Notes: generated by a model from the letters alone, not told the origin. A stretch of 64,000 nt of DNA from Littorina saxatilis (GCF_037325665.1 NC_090245.1:45437284-45501283); one strand, 5' to 3'; shown: positions 22,838-34,553, numbered from the stretch's first letter. A program made the numbers and translations.

Positions 22838-25800
22838 TTATAATAATAATAATAATAATAATAATAACGGGCATTTATAAAGCGCCTTATCAGAAGTTCA
22901 AAGCGCGTGACAACAATACATGTATACAAAAATCATACAATCACTGTCAGATTCAAACAACACATCATGCACATCTCACATCCCCAGACTCTATACTAAA
23001 GAACTATCCGTAATGTTGTTGGAACAAGTGAGTTTTCAAATTGGACTTAAAAGATGAAATGGATGGAGAGTGACGTAATTGAAAGGGGAGTGAATTCCAT
23101 AACTGAGGTCCATAATACGAAAACGTGCGGAAGCCATGAGCCTTGCGTTTAAAGCGACCTTGACGGAGAAGTCGAGCATCATCAGAAGAACGAAGGGTGC
23201 GAGAGGGAGTGTAGAGAGAGACCAGTTCAGAAAGATAGGCAGGTGCCGATTCAGAGATGATATTGTAGCAGAAGCAGGCAGCTTTATACCTAATACGTTC
23301 AGATACAGGAAGCCAGTGAAGTTCTTTCATGAGAGGAGTGCAGGGTTGTCGATGCTGTGCTCTGAAAATGAGACGTGCAGCAGAGTGTTGTACTTTTTGC
23401 AAGGGTTGGAGAGTGGAGTCAGGGCAGCCTATGAGAAGGGAGTTGCAGTAATCTAATCTGGACAGAATGCAGGATGTAACGAGAGTTTTAGTGGCATCAA
23501 CAGTGAGAAATTTTCTTATGGAACCTATTCTTCTGATCTCAAAGTAACATGTCTGACAGACTTTTTTGATGTGTTGTTTCATTGAGAGGTGGGAGTCCAT
23601 GATGAACCCAAGATTCCTAGCATTATCAGAGAGAGAAATGTCACTAGAACCTACTGTGATGGAGGCTGGAAGGGAAGTGGTCGAAGAGGAAGCTCCAGAG
23701 AAAAGAAGAAATTCAGTCTTGTCATCATTTAACTTGAGCATATTGTTTGTCATCCATGATTTAATATCTGAAGTGCAGTTTTGGAGAGTGTGCGTCACCG
23801 CTTGGATTTCTGTAGGCTTGCATGCTTGTTGGAGTTGTGTGTCGTCTGCAAAGAGGTAGTGATTGACTGCGTGTTGCTTGATGACGGCAGAGAGAGGAGT
23901 GGTGTATAGTACAAATAAAACTGGGCCGAGAACTGATCCCTGGGGAACGCCGAAACAGAGAGGAGATGGAGGAGATGAGAGATTATTGACAGACACATAC
24001 TGACTACGGCCCTGTAGATATGAACTAAACCAGTGAAGAGCGGTAGAGTGAACACCAAAAACAGATTCGAGACGAGAGAGCAGAACAGAGTGATCGATCG
24101 TATCGAACGCAGCTGAGTTATCCAAGAGAAGCAGAACTGATAGGTCATCATTATCCAGAGCAGAAAGAATGTCATTCACAACACGAAGCAAAACAGTCTC
24201 GGTGCTGTGGCCAGCCCTATACGCTGACTGAAGAGGGTTGCACAGGTTGTTGGTTTCAAGGTGGGAGAGAAGCTGACTAAGCACTACTTTTTCCAGAATT
24301 TTAGAAATGAATGGCAAGTTGGAAACAGGCCTATAGTTTTTCAACTGATTTTTATCCAGAGATGGTTTCTTGATCAAAGGTTTAACTACTGCAGTTTTCA
24401 AATCCATTGGCACAGTGCCAGAAGTGAGAGAAGAGTTGATTATGTTGGTTATGATGGGAAGAAAAAGGTCAAGGTTTTCATAAAACAAGTTGGTGGGGAT
24501 GGGGTCTAGCTCACAAGACTTTGGCACTGTGTTCTTCAAAATCTTCAAAACAAACTGCTCAGATACAGGAGTGAAGCTATCCAACAAAGAACCAGAGAAT
24601 TGTGAAGCCGGAGGCGAAGCCACTGGTGGAGGAAAGCTATTTCTGATGGTTTCGATCTTCTCAGTGAAGTAGTCAGAAAATACAGTTGGCAGGTCCTTGG
24701 GGTCATGGGTGGTAGGGAGGCTGGAAACCGTCTGTTTTCCAAGCAGAGAATTGAAATTTTGAAAAAGTTCTTTGCATGTTCTACTACCTATAATCTGGGC
24801 AGAGAAGAAAGCAGTTTTAGCGCCTTCAACTAAGTCATTTACTTTGCGTTTGATGGTTTCAAAAATCTCTTTGTGAACAGTGAGTTTGGATTTAAGCCAG
24901 CACCTCTCCGCCTGACGACGTTCACGTTTCAGTTTGCCAAACTGCTCAGAGATGCTACTGAACCACAGGTTAGATTTCCGCTGACGAACCGTGCGTTGGC
25001 AGAGAGGGGCGTGCCTATCAAGAATTGAGCGCAACGTCTGGTTATATTCAGTGACAGAGCAATCTTGAGATAAACCAGCTACATCATGTCTAAAAGACTC
25101 CTTATCAATCTTCTTGATGCTACGAAAAGTTATTGTTACAGGGGCAGACACAGGCTTTGGAACATTTAGACGACATAATACGGCGTTGTGGTCAGACTTA
25201 AGGTCGTGACTGACAAAACATGAACTGACAATGGCATCAGAAGGGCGATGAATGACTAAATCTAACATGTGACCATGCTTATGAGTCGGAGAGTCAACAG
25301 ACTGGTGAAAACTGAACATGTCGAACAAATCTGAGAGTTTCTTGGTGTTGGAGTCATCAGCATTTTCAAAATGAAAATTAAAGTCACCCATCACAAGAGT
25401 TTTCCCAGGCAAAGAATCACAATGCTCAAGAAAGTCTGGAAACTGGTCAAAAAACATAGTGTTCGTGAGCTTATTCTTCTTGCTTGGAGGTGGCCTATAG
25501 ACACAGGCGATGTTGATTCTAGAATCCTGAACGGTCATAGTCAGAGTAGCAGCCTCAAAGGTGGGGTGGCTCAGAGGTGATTGTGTGACGGTGCAATGTT
25601 TCTTCAGAGAGTCTTTGAAAACGAAGGCTATACCACCACCTCTACCAGCCACACCCAGCGAGTCCCGAGCGAAGGACTGCACGGAATAACCCGGCGGAGA
25701 AAGATCCTGGAGCTTCGCCTCATCACCCGCAGAACGGAGCCAGGTTTCGGTCAGCAGCATAGCGTCAATATCATTGTCAGAAATGAAAGTACTCACAGCA

Positions 25801-26570
25801 GTACGTTTGTTGGATTTACCAAGGGATTGGGCGTTAAAAGCACATACAAGAATCTCTGTCGAAGGAGGTTGGTTGGACTTGGTGAGGTTGGTATTCCATG
25901 TACTAAGAGTTTGAGATGTGGTGGAGGTCAACGACGAGGGGGTGGGTGGATGAACGAGGGGTCGAGTGGTGATAACACTGATGCTATGGCGTTTCCTTCT
26001 GCCTCCGCGACAGGGTCGCTTAGAGCGAGGCAGCTTGTATCCAATGGAGAGACATCGTAGTCGTGTTATCAAATCAGGGTCAAGGCAGGCGCCTGTGCTT
26101 TTCTTTGCCATCAGCTGCTCGCGCGTATAGCGACGAAAGAGCGGTTGAGAGGGCCAGCGCGCGTGGCAGGGGTCAAAGGTCTCGGTGGGTGTCGGGGCAG
26201 CGTTCGGTATCAAGCGATTTGGTGAGTTGTGCACGTGCGGCACACATGATGAAAAACATGGCGTACGGTGATCGGTATACTGGAGGGACAGAAGAGAAAG
26301 TCTTACCAGAATGCAAACGGCAAACATGGCTAGTCGAAGCGATGGTGGGGAATTTAGAATCCAGAGAAAGGCTGATCGATCCATTGCACAACAGCATACA
26401 AACTTTCAGTCACTACAAACACTCACAGAAGATGAAAACAACCAAGAAAGGTGGAGCGAAGATTAGTCTGCCTGCTAGGCGACTTGACCTTGACCCTCGC
26501 ATTATGAACGTTTTAATGTTTTATTTTACTCTAATAATTTTTTTAATTGTGTAAAATAAATTTAAAAAAA
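22838..26570 (-). mobile_element. CR1/L2-type LINE, apparently near full length
   Basis: The 3' end on the minus strand is GCGCTTTATAAATGCCCG followed by (TTA)n, the short-tandem tail used by CR1/L2 elements in place of poly(A). The single long ORF is 23004-26384. The 5' limit is uncertain; a run of A at about 26560-26572 may mark the old boundary. No target duplication was identified. Confidence 0.85.
23004..26384 (-). CDS. LINE ORF2-type protein: APE endonuclease + reverse transcriptase (1126 aa)
   Basis: One uninterrupted frame from ATG to stop. After a Pro/Ser-rich N-terminal region of about 180 residues comes an apurinic-type endonuclease (CAFNAQSLGKSNK, LLTETWL, GGGIAFVF, VMGDFNFHF, SDHNAVLCR). 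Next is a linker, then the reverse transcriptase (NYRPVSNLPFISKILEK, QSAYRAGHSTET, LLLLDNSAAFDTIDHS, FGVPQGSVLGP, HYLFADDTQL) and a C-terminal region with HWLPVSERIRYKAA and YGPQLWNSLP, typical of CR1/L2 proteins. Catalytic Asp residues of motif A and of the FADD box are present. Motif A reads LDNSAAFD where LDLSAAFD is usual. It would nick target DNA and copy its own RNA from the nick. An open ORF of this length suggests a recent copy. No separate ORF1 is visible. Confidence 0.93.
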   Translation of the reverse strand: MDRSAFLWILNSPPSLRLAMFAVCILVRLSLLSLQYTDHRTPCFSSCVPHVHNSPNRLIPNAAPTPTETFDPCHARWPSQPLFRRYTREQLMAKKSTGACLDPDLITRLRCLSIGYKLPRSKRPCRGGRRKRHSISVITTRPLVHPPTPSSLTSTTSQTLSTWNTNLTKSNQPPSTEILVCAFNAQSLGKSNKRTAVSTFISDNDIDAMLLTETWLRSAGDEAKLQDLSPPGYSVQSFARDSLGVAGRGGGIAFVFKDSLKKHCTVTQSPLSHPTFEAATLTMTVQDSRINIACVYRPPPSKKNKLTNTMFFDQFPDFLEHCDSLPGKTLVMGDFNFHFENADDSNTKKLSDLFDMFSFHQSVDSPTHKHGHMLDLVIHRPSDAIVSSCFVSHDLKSDHNAVLCRLNVPKPVSAPVTITFRSIKKIDKESFRHDVAGLSQDCSVTEYNQTLRSILDRHAPLCQRTVRQRKSNLWFSSISEQFGKLKRERRQAERCWLKSKLTVHKEIFETIKRKVNDLVEGAKTAFFSAQIIGSRTCKELFQNFNSLLGKQTVSSLPTTHDPKDLPTVFSDYFTEKIETIRNSFPPPVASPPASQFSGSLLDSFTPVSEQFVLKILKNTVPKSCELDPIPTNLFYENLDLFLPIITNIINSSLTSGTVPMDLKTAVVKPLIKKPSLDKNQLKNYRPVSNLPFISKILEKVVLSQLLSHLETNNLCNPLQSAYRAGHSTETVLLRVVNDILSALDNDDLSVLLLLDNSAAFDTIDHSVLLSRLESVFGVHSTALHWFSSYLQGRSQYVSVNNLSSPPSPLCFGVPQGSVLGPVLFVLYTTPLSAVIKQHAVNHYLFADDTQLQQACKPTEIQAVTHTLQNCTSDIKSWMTNNMLKLNDDKTEFLLFSGASSSTTSLPASITVGSSDISLSDNARNLGFIMDSHLSMKQHIKKVCQTCYFEIRRIGSIRKFLTVDATKTLVTSCILSRLDYCNSLLIGCPDSTLQPLQKVQHSAARLIFRAQHRQPCTPLMKELHWLPVSERIRYKAACFCYNIISESAPAYLSELVSLYTPSRTLRSSDDARLLRQGRFKRKAHGFRTFSYYGPQLWNSLPFQLRHSPSISSFKSNLKTHLFQQHYG

Positions 26571-26587
26571 AAAAATTAAATCCACGT

Positions 26588-26690
26588 GCACAAGACAAAA
26601 ACGTTCATACTGGGGGAGAGAGCCAGTCTGAAGAGTACTCGGGTCCAGCGCGAGCGTTTTTTATATCACCTCGTGCAGTCAAATGTGAGC
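26588..26690 (-). repeat. Dispersed repeat, sister of 57668-57757
   Basis: The sequence from GTGCACAAGACAAAAACGTT through TACTCGGGTCCAGCGCGAGC matches, inverted, the block just inside intron 2 of the 162-aa gene. Over about 80 bases only a few positions differ. Confidence 0.8.
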
Positions 26691-26775
26691 AGTCACCTCT
26701 TGTTTTCGATAAATCAGCTGTTCGGTATTAGTCACCTTCGACATTTGGGGACCCTGTGTTAAGGAACCTACTTAC

Positions 26776-26777
<2 letters not shown>

Positions 26778-26842
<65 letters not shown>
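26778..26842. repeat. (GT)n microsatellite
   Basis: About 65 bases of GT. Confidence 0.95.
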
Positions 26843-26846
<4 letters not shown>

Positions 26847-27168
26847 GAACCTACCTACCTGTGTGTGTAAAGGAACCTTCCTACCTGTGTGTGTAAAGGT
26901 TCCTTAACACAGCGAGGTAGGTAGGTTCCTTTACACACACAGGTAGGTAGGTTCCTTCACACAGCGAGGTAGGTAGGTTCCTTTACACACACAGGTAGGT
27001 AGGTTCCTTTACACACACAGGTAGGTAGGTTCCTTTACACACACACAGGTAGGTAGGTTCCTTAACACAGGGAGGTAGGTAGCTTCCTTTACACACACAC
27101 AGGTAGGTAGGTTCCTTAACACAGGGAGGTAGGTAGCTTCCTACCTACCTGTGTGTGTGTAAAGGAAT
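26843..27168. repeat. Minisatellite of GGTAGGTAGGTTCCTTTACA units in both orientations
   Basis: Units of about 26-30 bases (AGGTAGGTAGGTTCCTTTACACACAC) run on the plus strand. Inverted copies (AAAGGAACCTTCCTACC) stand at the left end, and partly inverted copies at the right end (CTACCTACCTGTGTG), making the array palindromic as a whole. Confidence 0.92.
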
Positions 27169-27182
27169 CTATACTGTTAAGA

Positions 27183-27414
27183 GACGATTTTTAAAAATAA
27201 CTCTGTCAGAATTTGCAAGCATCAGATGTGGAAGAGTTGTGCCCCCCCCCCCCCCCCCCCCCCCCTTACCTCGTACAAACAGGAAACACGTGGTCGACCA
27301 GTTAAAACCATGAAAACAAATGATCGAGGTAAGGGAAGCTAGGGGAGGGGGGATGGGGGCGCAACTCTTCCACAACGTTTGCAAATCCTAACAGAGTTAT
27401 TTCCGAAAAACGTC
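27183..27414. mobile_element. Short inverted-repeat MITE with poly(C) centre
   Basis: The arms, about 60 bases each, start GACGATTTTTAAAAATAACT and pair with the inverse at 27355-27414 (shared: AATAACTCTGT, TGGAAGAGTTG). Poly(C) lies at 27241-27265. The target duplication is not clear. Confidence 0.8.
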
Positions 27415-28145
27415 TAATGAAGTGTTCCACTTTTGACCACACTTTTTTGTTATAACCAGTTGTGAACACCGTCATAGATACTATATCATTCTACTAGGAA
27501 AAGTAGCGCACAAAGTGCAACTCTTCTGTTTAGAGTGTACCTTTCTGTGAAAAAGAACCTACCTCCCTACCTGTGTACATTACCGGTTACACCTCAAATC
27601 TTTCCAAACTTGTACATAGACTAAGAGCATCTTTTAACTGAACACATACAAAAACTCAACAGTAAATTCGTGTGCAAAGCGGGAATTGTTCGCCGAATTA
27701 ATTTCGCACATTGACACGGGTGTCACCACAAAATTATTTGATAAAACAAACCTTTCTTCCGTCCACAAAACATCCAGGCTGAAGATTGTTATTGTGTGTT
27801 CAAATGGAAGGAGGCTCTTCGCCCACGTCAAATCCTGTAGACATCTGTGGTGATTTACGGATGAACCACATGCCATGAACGTATCTGTAAGGTTTCTTTC
27901 CGCGACGAGATTTGCTTCCGAAACATTCTGCAAAATATGAGTCTACTGACATTAAAATCAAAACGGGAGTATAACCATAACGCAAAAGGAACTTCAAATA
28001 CAGACAAAGACGTCAAAAAACCTACGTCGGGTTGCTCGCAATCAATGAGTAACCCAAGGCGAGGAAATTTAATTTTCAAAAAGCTGTATTTTGGGGCATA
28101 ACCTGAAAATGGAACAGAAATTCGAGGTGCACCACATTTTAGTAT
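27415..28145. other. No gene; partial match to 3640-3850
   Basis: The block with TTCTACTAGGAAAAGTAGCGC at about 27490 resembles TTCTACTAGCAAATGTAGCGC at about 3727. The block at 27419-27452 is the inverse of 3808-3840 (AAAAGTGGAACGCTTC). These look like two copies of one old element. No supported gene. Confidence 0.5.
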
Positions 28146-28162
28146 TACACATAACACGCGCT

Positions 28163-28182
28163 CGCACACACACACACACACA

Positions 28183-28230
<48 letters not shown>
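28163..28230. repeat. (AC)n microsatellite
   Basis: About 65 bases of AC, followed by ACGC-rich sequence to 28280. Confidence 0.95.
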
Positions 28231-28234
<4 letters not shown>

Positions 28235-28319
28235 CATGCGCGAACGCCGGAACGCGCAAGCACGCACGCACGCACGCTCGTACATGACAAAAGTGGAAAG
28301 GGAATAGTATGAGAAATGA

Positions 28320-28331
28320 CATGCCGAACAC

Positions 28332-28384
<53 letters not shown>

Positions 28385-28521
28385 AAGACAACGAGAGAGA
28401 CAGAATGACAGAAAAAGACAAAGAGAGACACAGAGAGAAAGAGACATAGACAGAGAAAGACAGCGAGAGACAGACAGAGACAGAGACACACAGACAGACA
28501 GAAATACAAAGAGAGAGAGAG
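28320..28521. repeat. (GA)n / (CAGA)n microsatellite
   Basis: GA dinucleotide grading into CAGA and GACAGA units. Confidence 0.93.
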
Positions 28522-28523
28522 AC

Positions 28524-28943
28524 TGACTATTAGGGTTTAACGTCCTCTTACACCAACTGGTCTATATTGGGACAGGTATTGGTAATACGCTGAAGATATG
28601 GTGTGATACTTTGATTCGAACAAGCCCGCTGTGGCTGTCTTCTTCGACACACCAGCATTGGGTTTGTCTCGTCAAAGTATCGAAATACGATCATGATAAT
28701 CAGAGACGAGAGATGATGCATGCGTGTCTTCGTGTTTTCCAAGCCCTGAGACTTTCGCTGTGAACGTGGGATCTTTTTCGTGCGCATGTGTGCACACGGG
28801 TGTGTTCGGACACCGAAGAGAGTCTGCACAAAGTTGACTCCGAGAAATAAATCTCTCGCCGAACGTGGGGATCGAACCCACGCTGATAGCGACCAACTGG
28901 CTACAAAGCCAGCGCGCTACCAACTGAGCTACATCCCCGCCCC
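28524..28943 (-). mobile_element. tRNA-derived SINE (type 2 head, body C)
   Basis: Minus-strand head GGGGATGTAGCTCAGTTGGT with an intact B box GGGTTCGATCCCC, then CTCTTCGGTGTCCGAACACA and AGTCTCAGGGCTTGGAAAAC. The body continues to AGAGGACGTTAAACCCTAAT. It shares its head with 20809-21155 and 41190-41600 but has a different 3' body. It sits between two (GA)n arrays. Confidence 0.9.
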
Positions 28944-28947
28944 GAGC

Positions 28948-28983
<36 letters not shown>

Positions 28984-29065
28984 CAGAATGACAGAAAAAG
29001 ACAGAGAGAAATAGACACAGACAGACAGACAGACAGACAGAGACAGACAGAGACAGAGAGAGACG
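28944..29065. repeat. (GA)n / (CAGA)n microsatellite
   Basis: GA and CAGA units with interruptions. Confidence 0.93.
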
Positions 29066-29807
29066 ACACTCTGCGTTCAGGACAAGAGCGAATCGACCAT
29101 CACTGAAGTCCAAGATGTTCACCTACCCTTCTTTCTTTGTACAACATACTGGCGTAAACTGAGGTTGTAGAAGCGTCTGTATTTCAAGGTCTGCAAGTAC
29201 AAGGAACCAATGACAAATGGCACGTGCGACGGAAGGACAGCCCTAAAGTGTGACGTCACGTCGGACGTCTTCTATTCGCCAGTTCCCGGTTAGTATAAAA
29301 GCGTCACTTTCTTGTCTGCTGTCATTGTTGTCTAGTGCAAGAAAACAGGACGGTTTGTGGATGCTGTATTGAGTTAAAGACGAAAAATAGAATAATTGCG
29401 CTACGAATACAATAGAGCGTTTATTCAAAATGCCCTTGTGTTATAGCAGTGATCCGGAAACAAATTTTTGAATAGAATGTTTCTGAATGTTTTTGCCTAT
29501 GATTAAACGTTTCAATAACTTACTTTCTTGTTCCGTTTTGGGGATTTTTCATTCTTGTCATAGAAGAAAATTCCAGTAATCATGCATAATATTATGTTGG
29601 ATAAAACAGCATTTGTCCACTATTGATTCACAAAATCCGTCAACTTTATAAAAATCTTTTTTGATGAGGGGATACAACACACCCTTTAATTTAATTTAAT
29701 TTTTTTATTAAACCGAGAAAGGTGTTGTCTGTCGGCGTGTGCTCGAATCTACCAGTGAGCCGGTTGGAGAAAGCACAAAGGTCTGCCACCAAGTGTATTC
29801 GTTTAAA
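29066..29807 (+). promoter_or_regulatory. Candidate promoter and 5' region of the GPCR gene
   Basis: A TATA-like GTATAAAAGCG stands at about 29291-29302, in sequence that also has ACGTC/GACGTC motifs (29250-29270). The GPCR start codon is about 500 bases further on. No 5' exon boundary can be fixed, so the assignment is only positional. Confidence 0.35.
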
Positions 29808-30077
29808 ATGACAAGCACCATCATGAATAACTTAACCGCTACATATCCAACAGAATTGTTGCAAAACCAAACGACAAACACTCTTTCTCGTCGGGACAGC
29901 TTCTTAGAAGAAGGATTTGATCAAACCCCAGAGCCGATTGCAGGGAACGACTCGGAAACAGGAAGTTCGGCAATGACACCGGAAGCTGATTTTAATGGCG
30001 ATGGTGACACACTGTTGAGTGCTGATGTGTACACTAAAGCTGTTAACACAGTAGACCATCTGATTCCTGTCTTTCAG
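29808..30077 (+). CDS. GPCR exon 1 (N-terminus)
   Basis: Starts at AAAATGACAAGC and ends in TTTCAG before GTAATA. 90 codons, phase 0. Upstream codons are in frame but start only at GTG, so this ATG is preferred. Confidence 0.88.
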
Positions 30078-30776
30078 GTAATAAAAATACTTTTTTATAT
30101 TCCATTTTGGGTAATCTTGAACTTTAGTGTGTTAAATTCATAGCTCAGAATCCAGTGACATTCTTTACTCATTTTTAATACAAGTCCATGTAAGCAAGCC
30201 AAATAACAGTTGTCGTGAAATTAATTGACGGATTGAGCTCCATAATTAATTAATTTGGTTGTTCAATCGACGAAAAAAATGAACCGAAAATGGCGTACGT
30301 TGTCAACCATGGGACATTATTTACACGAAAGAGTTGTCTCCCTTGTCCGCTCATACGGATAATTCCTTCTTTGACCCATGTAAACAAAATGCATTCGTAT
30401 ATACAGTTCATCGGAGTTCATTCCGTAACTTCAAAGGGATCTAAAATGACTTGTTGTGATTATAAGTGCAGGTTCTACAAAATTTGGAGACTTAAATGCC
30501 TCTGAACTTGTTCTGAGCAAGATTACCCCATTTTGTTGTTGTTTCAACTTTGATTATACTCGTGTCTTTTAAGATTGTGGAAAAACACCCCACCAAACCT
30601 TGTCTACTGCACTTCCTCTCGGTCTTTCCGCCTTTCTTTATTCCTGTCTGTCTGTTTTTCAGTCTGTTTACCTTTGTCTGTACCATGGACATGTTCCAGA
30701 AAACATTTCTCTTTCTTCTACTGTGTGAATGGTTTTGTGTGTGTTCATTTGTTTGTGTGTGTGTGCATTTGAATGT

Positions 30777-30838
<62 letters not shown>

Positions 30839-30854
30839 GTGTGTGTGTGTGTGT

Positions 30855-30891
<37 letters not shown>

Positions 30892-33117
30892 TGTTTGTGT
30901 GTGTGTGTGTGCGTGTGTGCGTGCGCGCGTTTATGTGTGTGTGTGTGTGTGTGTGTACGTGTGTGTGTGTGTGTATGTGTGTGTGTGTGCGTGCGTGTGC
31001 GTGCGTACGCGCGTTTGTGTGTATGTGTGTGTGTGCGTGTGTATGTGTGAGTATTTTGTGTGTGTGTGTATTTTGTGTGTGTGTGTTTGTGTGTGTGTGT
31101 GTGCGTGCGTGTGTGTGTGTTGTGCGTGCGTGTGTGCGTGCGTCCGTGCGTGTATGTGCAAGTGTGTATGTGGGGGTGGGGGGGGGTGCTTGTGACGCCA
31201 TGTAACATGCCGGTCACTTAAAACACACAAACAAATGGACAGGAAAAATCTTGCTTTATCGATGTCATCGTGGAATTTTTGCGTAAATCGACAGTGACTG
31301 TTGGCGATGTTGATGTTTTTGAGCTTCAGACTGAATCCTTCTCCATGAAAAATGTTCTCTTAAAAACGATTGACAATGCATGATTTAATTTTTTGTACTA
31401 TCTTTTCTTTCTATCCATGCCAGGTACGAATGTGAACTCTGTTTCATAATAAAAGTTTAAAAAATCAGTTTTATCCTTCTCATGAAAAGCTGTTTCATAA
31501 CGAGTTTTGCCAAATTCCACGACGACGTCATAGTGCACATTTTGCTATTTACTGTTCTACTTAAAGGCACAGTGCAGCTCACAGCCTTCGTTTTGCGTTT
31601 TTGTTGCAGCTGAGTGCATTTACAGTTCAAAAATCCTCCTATGGTAGTAAAACAAACCCAAAACTACCCAACGACGACATCTGTGAAGCTCGACAGTTTC
31701 TTGTTCACGCGAGTGCATAAATTAACCTAGTTATTACGTGGTGTTTGGTCGGAGTTCGATTCAACTGAGTGATTCCGGGCTCCATTTTGTTTTACACAAA
31801 CTCATGATGATGTCTGACATAGTTTGCTAGTGACGTGTCTTTTTGTGCATGATGTGGTGATCTACCTGATCTAAATTTAGATCCAAAAATAGGTCAAGAC
31901 CAGCCGGGTCCGAGTACGAAATTAATTCGTAAAAAAATCGCAGTTCTTGACTCTTTGGGTGCAAGTCAATGAAACTTGGTAGTTCTTCTAACGGATAGCT
32001 GCCTGAGGTATGACTAAAATCCCCAGAGGCTCCGTGCACCTGGATTTGACAAGTTCAGTACCTTTAACCCCCACTCTCCTCTTGCAGGTCTTCGGCATTG
32101 TTGTAAACGTCATCAACATAGCGGTGTTGACACGACGGCGCATGCGCAGTCCTACCACTTCCTTCCTTTTAGCTGTGAGCATCCTGCAGCTGGTCTACAT
32201 CCTTTTGCACATGCCTGAGAATTTCTTCAACTACTTTCACGCACAGTCCTCGTCTACTCGCTTTTACCTTCTGTACAGGTAAGAGAAATTATAAAGGGTA
32301 TATTTATTATTGGGGTGGTAAGAGGCGGGGGTGGGGGGGGGGTTACTGAGTAGGGAGGGTAGGTGAATCCCGTTGATCTTGTCTCAGACACTTTAAACAC
32401 TTCGTTCATCTTGAGCCCTCTTCTACTCGCTGTTACCTTCTGTACAGGTAAGAGGCATTATAAAGGGTATATTTATGATGGGTGGTATGAGGAGGGGAGG
32501 GGGGGTTACTGAGTAGGGAGGGTAGGTGAATCATGTTGATCCTCCCTCTTCTACTCGCTGTTACCTTTTGTACAGGCAAGAGGCATTATAAAGGGTATAT
32601 TTATGATGGGTGGTATGAGGAGGGGGGGGGGGGGGTTACTGAGTAGGGAGGGTAGGTGCATCATGTTGATCCTTTCTTAGACACTTTAAACACTTTGTTC
32701 ATCCTGAACCCTCTTCGGGTCGCTTTCACCTTCTGCGCAGGTAAGAGGCATTATAAGGGGGTTTGTTCGTTGGGGGGGGGGGGGTAGGTGGAGAGGTGTT
32801 GATCCTGCCTGAGGCCCTCTTTCTCTTCTTTCATTCTCAGTCCTCTTCTACTCGCTTTTACCTTCTGTACAGGTAAGAGACGTTAGAAGGGGTATGTTTT
32901 GGACGGGGGGAGCGGAGGTGGGTTACCGAGTCGGGAGGGTAGGCGAATCCTGTTGCTCCTGCCTACAGGTGCTATGAACACTTCTTCCAGCCTGCGTCCT
33001 CTTCTACTCGCTTTTACCTTCTGTGCGGGTAAGAGAAAGGGTGTCTATGTGGGGTGGGAGATGGATATGTGCATTTTGCTGTTCATGTTATTCTCTGGCT
33101 CTCTGTCTGTGTATATA

Positions 33118-33203
<86 letters not shown>

Positions 33204-34487
33204 TCACACACCAAAAAATATAAACAAATCAACAAAAATATGGTGTCAGCGTCATCATCTTCACGGTGGTGTTACAGTATCTACGTGTCGAACTACTGTC
33301 TGCCGTGTGCTCGGCGCTGTATGTACGTGCTGCAACTCTTTGTATCGGTGGAGCGACTCCTGGCTGTGCTGGTTCCCCTGCGTGCCAGGCAGTTCCTGCT
33401 GGTGAGACGACCCAGGGTCTTCATCCTCGCCACGCCTCTCCTCGTCTTCCTCGCTCACATCCACGTCTGTCTCAAGCTGGAGGTCTATCATGCGACGGTG
33501 AGGTTTGTGTGTTTGTGACATCAGTCGTACAGACGGTGAGGTTTGTGTGTTTGTGACATCAGTCGTACAGACGGTGAGGTTTGTGTGTTTGTGACATCAG
33601 TCGTACAGACGGTGAGGTTTGTGTGTTTGTGACATCAGATGTACAGATGGTGAGGTTTGTGTGTTTGTGACATCAGTCCTACAAACATCCACGTCTGTCT
33701 CAAGATAGAGATCTATCAGGCGACGGAGAGGTTTGTGTGTTTGTGACATCAGTCCTACAGACATCGACGTATATGTCACAAACTAGAGGTCTGTCAGGCG
33801 ACGGAGAGGTTTGTGTGTTTGTGACATCAGTCGTACAGACATCCACGTCTGTCTCAAGCTAGAGATCTATCAGGCGACGGAGAGGTTTGTGTGTTTGTGT
33901 GACATCAGTCCTACAGACATCGACGTCTGTCACAAACTAGAGGTCTACCAGGACAGTGTGAGGTTTGTGTGTTGGAGACATCAGTAGTAAGGAACAAGTA
34001 TGCCTCATCCCCTGTGCAATGTGCAATGTGCAAGGGTAGGGTCCATCTTAAGGTTATATGTTAAAGGTGCCTGTGTTTAAGTAGTGATAAAGAGGGATTG
34101 CGTTTAAACGGTTTATTGAGTTTTATATTTTGTCATGTGATTTCATGTGCCTGTACAGACAGGTTGCTCGGTACTAATGACCACTCCAGCTGGAGTAATG
34201 ACAGGATTACTGCGCCCCTGCAGTAATTGCCCCCATAGGGTCAATTACTGCTCCCGCCTTTTTTTATTGGGTGCTTATTGCAGCTGGGTTACCTAGCCCC
34301 CTCCTTTCTATTGACAGTAATTGGCCCTCCCTCTGTGATTTCACGGGCTTGGGACCGTTTTGACAGGATATGTCACATAGGTGTTATTTTGTTTTTGATA
34401 TTTATTTTCCTCGTTGTTGCGGTGTTTTGTTGTTGATAGACTATGTAAGAGGTAGGGTTATATGTGTGGTGGAAATAAAATGTAAGT

Positions 34488-34553
<66 letters not shown>

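Noticed and set aside
25581-26554. Plus-strand frames of 159 and 163 codons
   Set aside because: Antisense shadows of the N-terminal part of the CR1/L2 ORF and its 5' flank.
30492-31230. His-Thr and Cys-Val rich frames of up to 241 codons
   Set aside because: Translation of a long (GT)n array. The same applies to frames at 521-757, 1146-1450, 28069-28509, 51927-52329 and other microsatellites.
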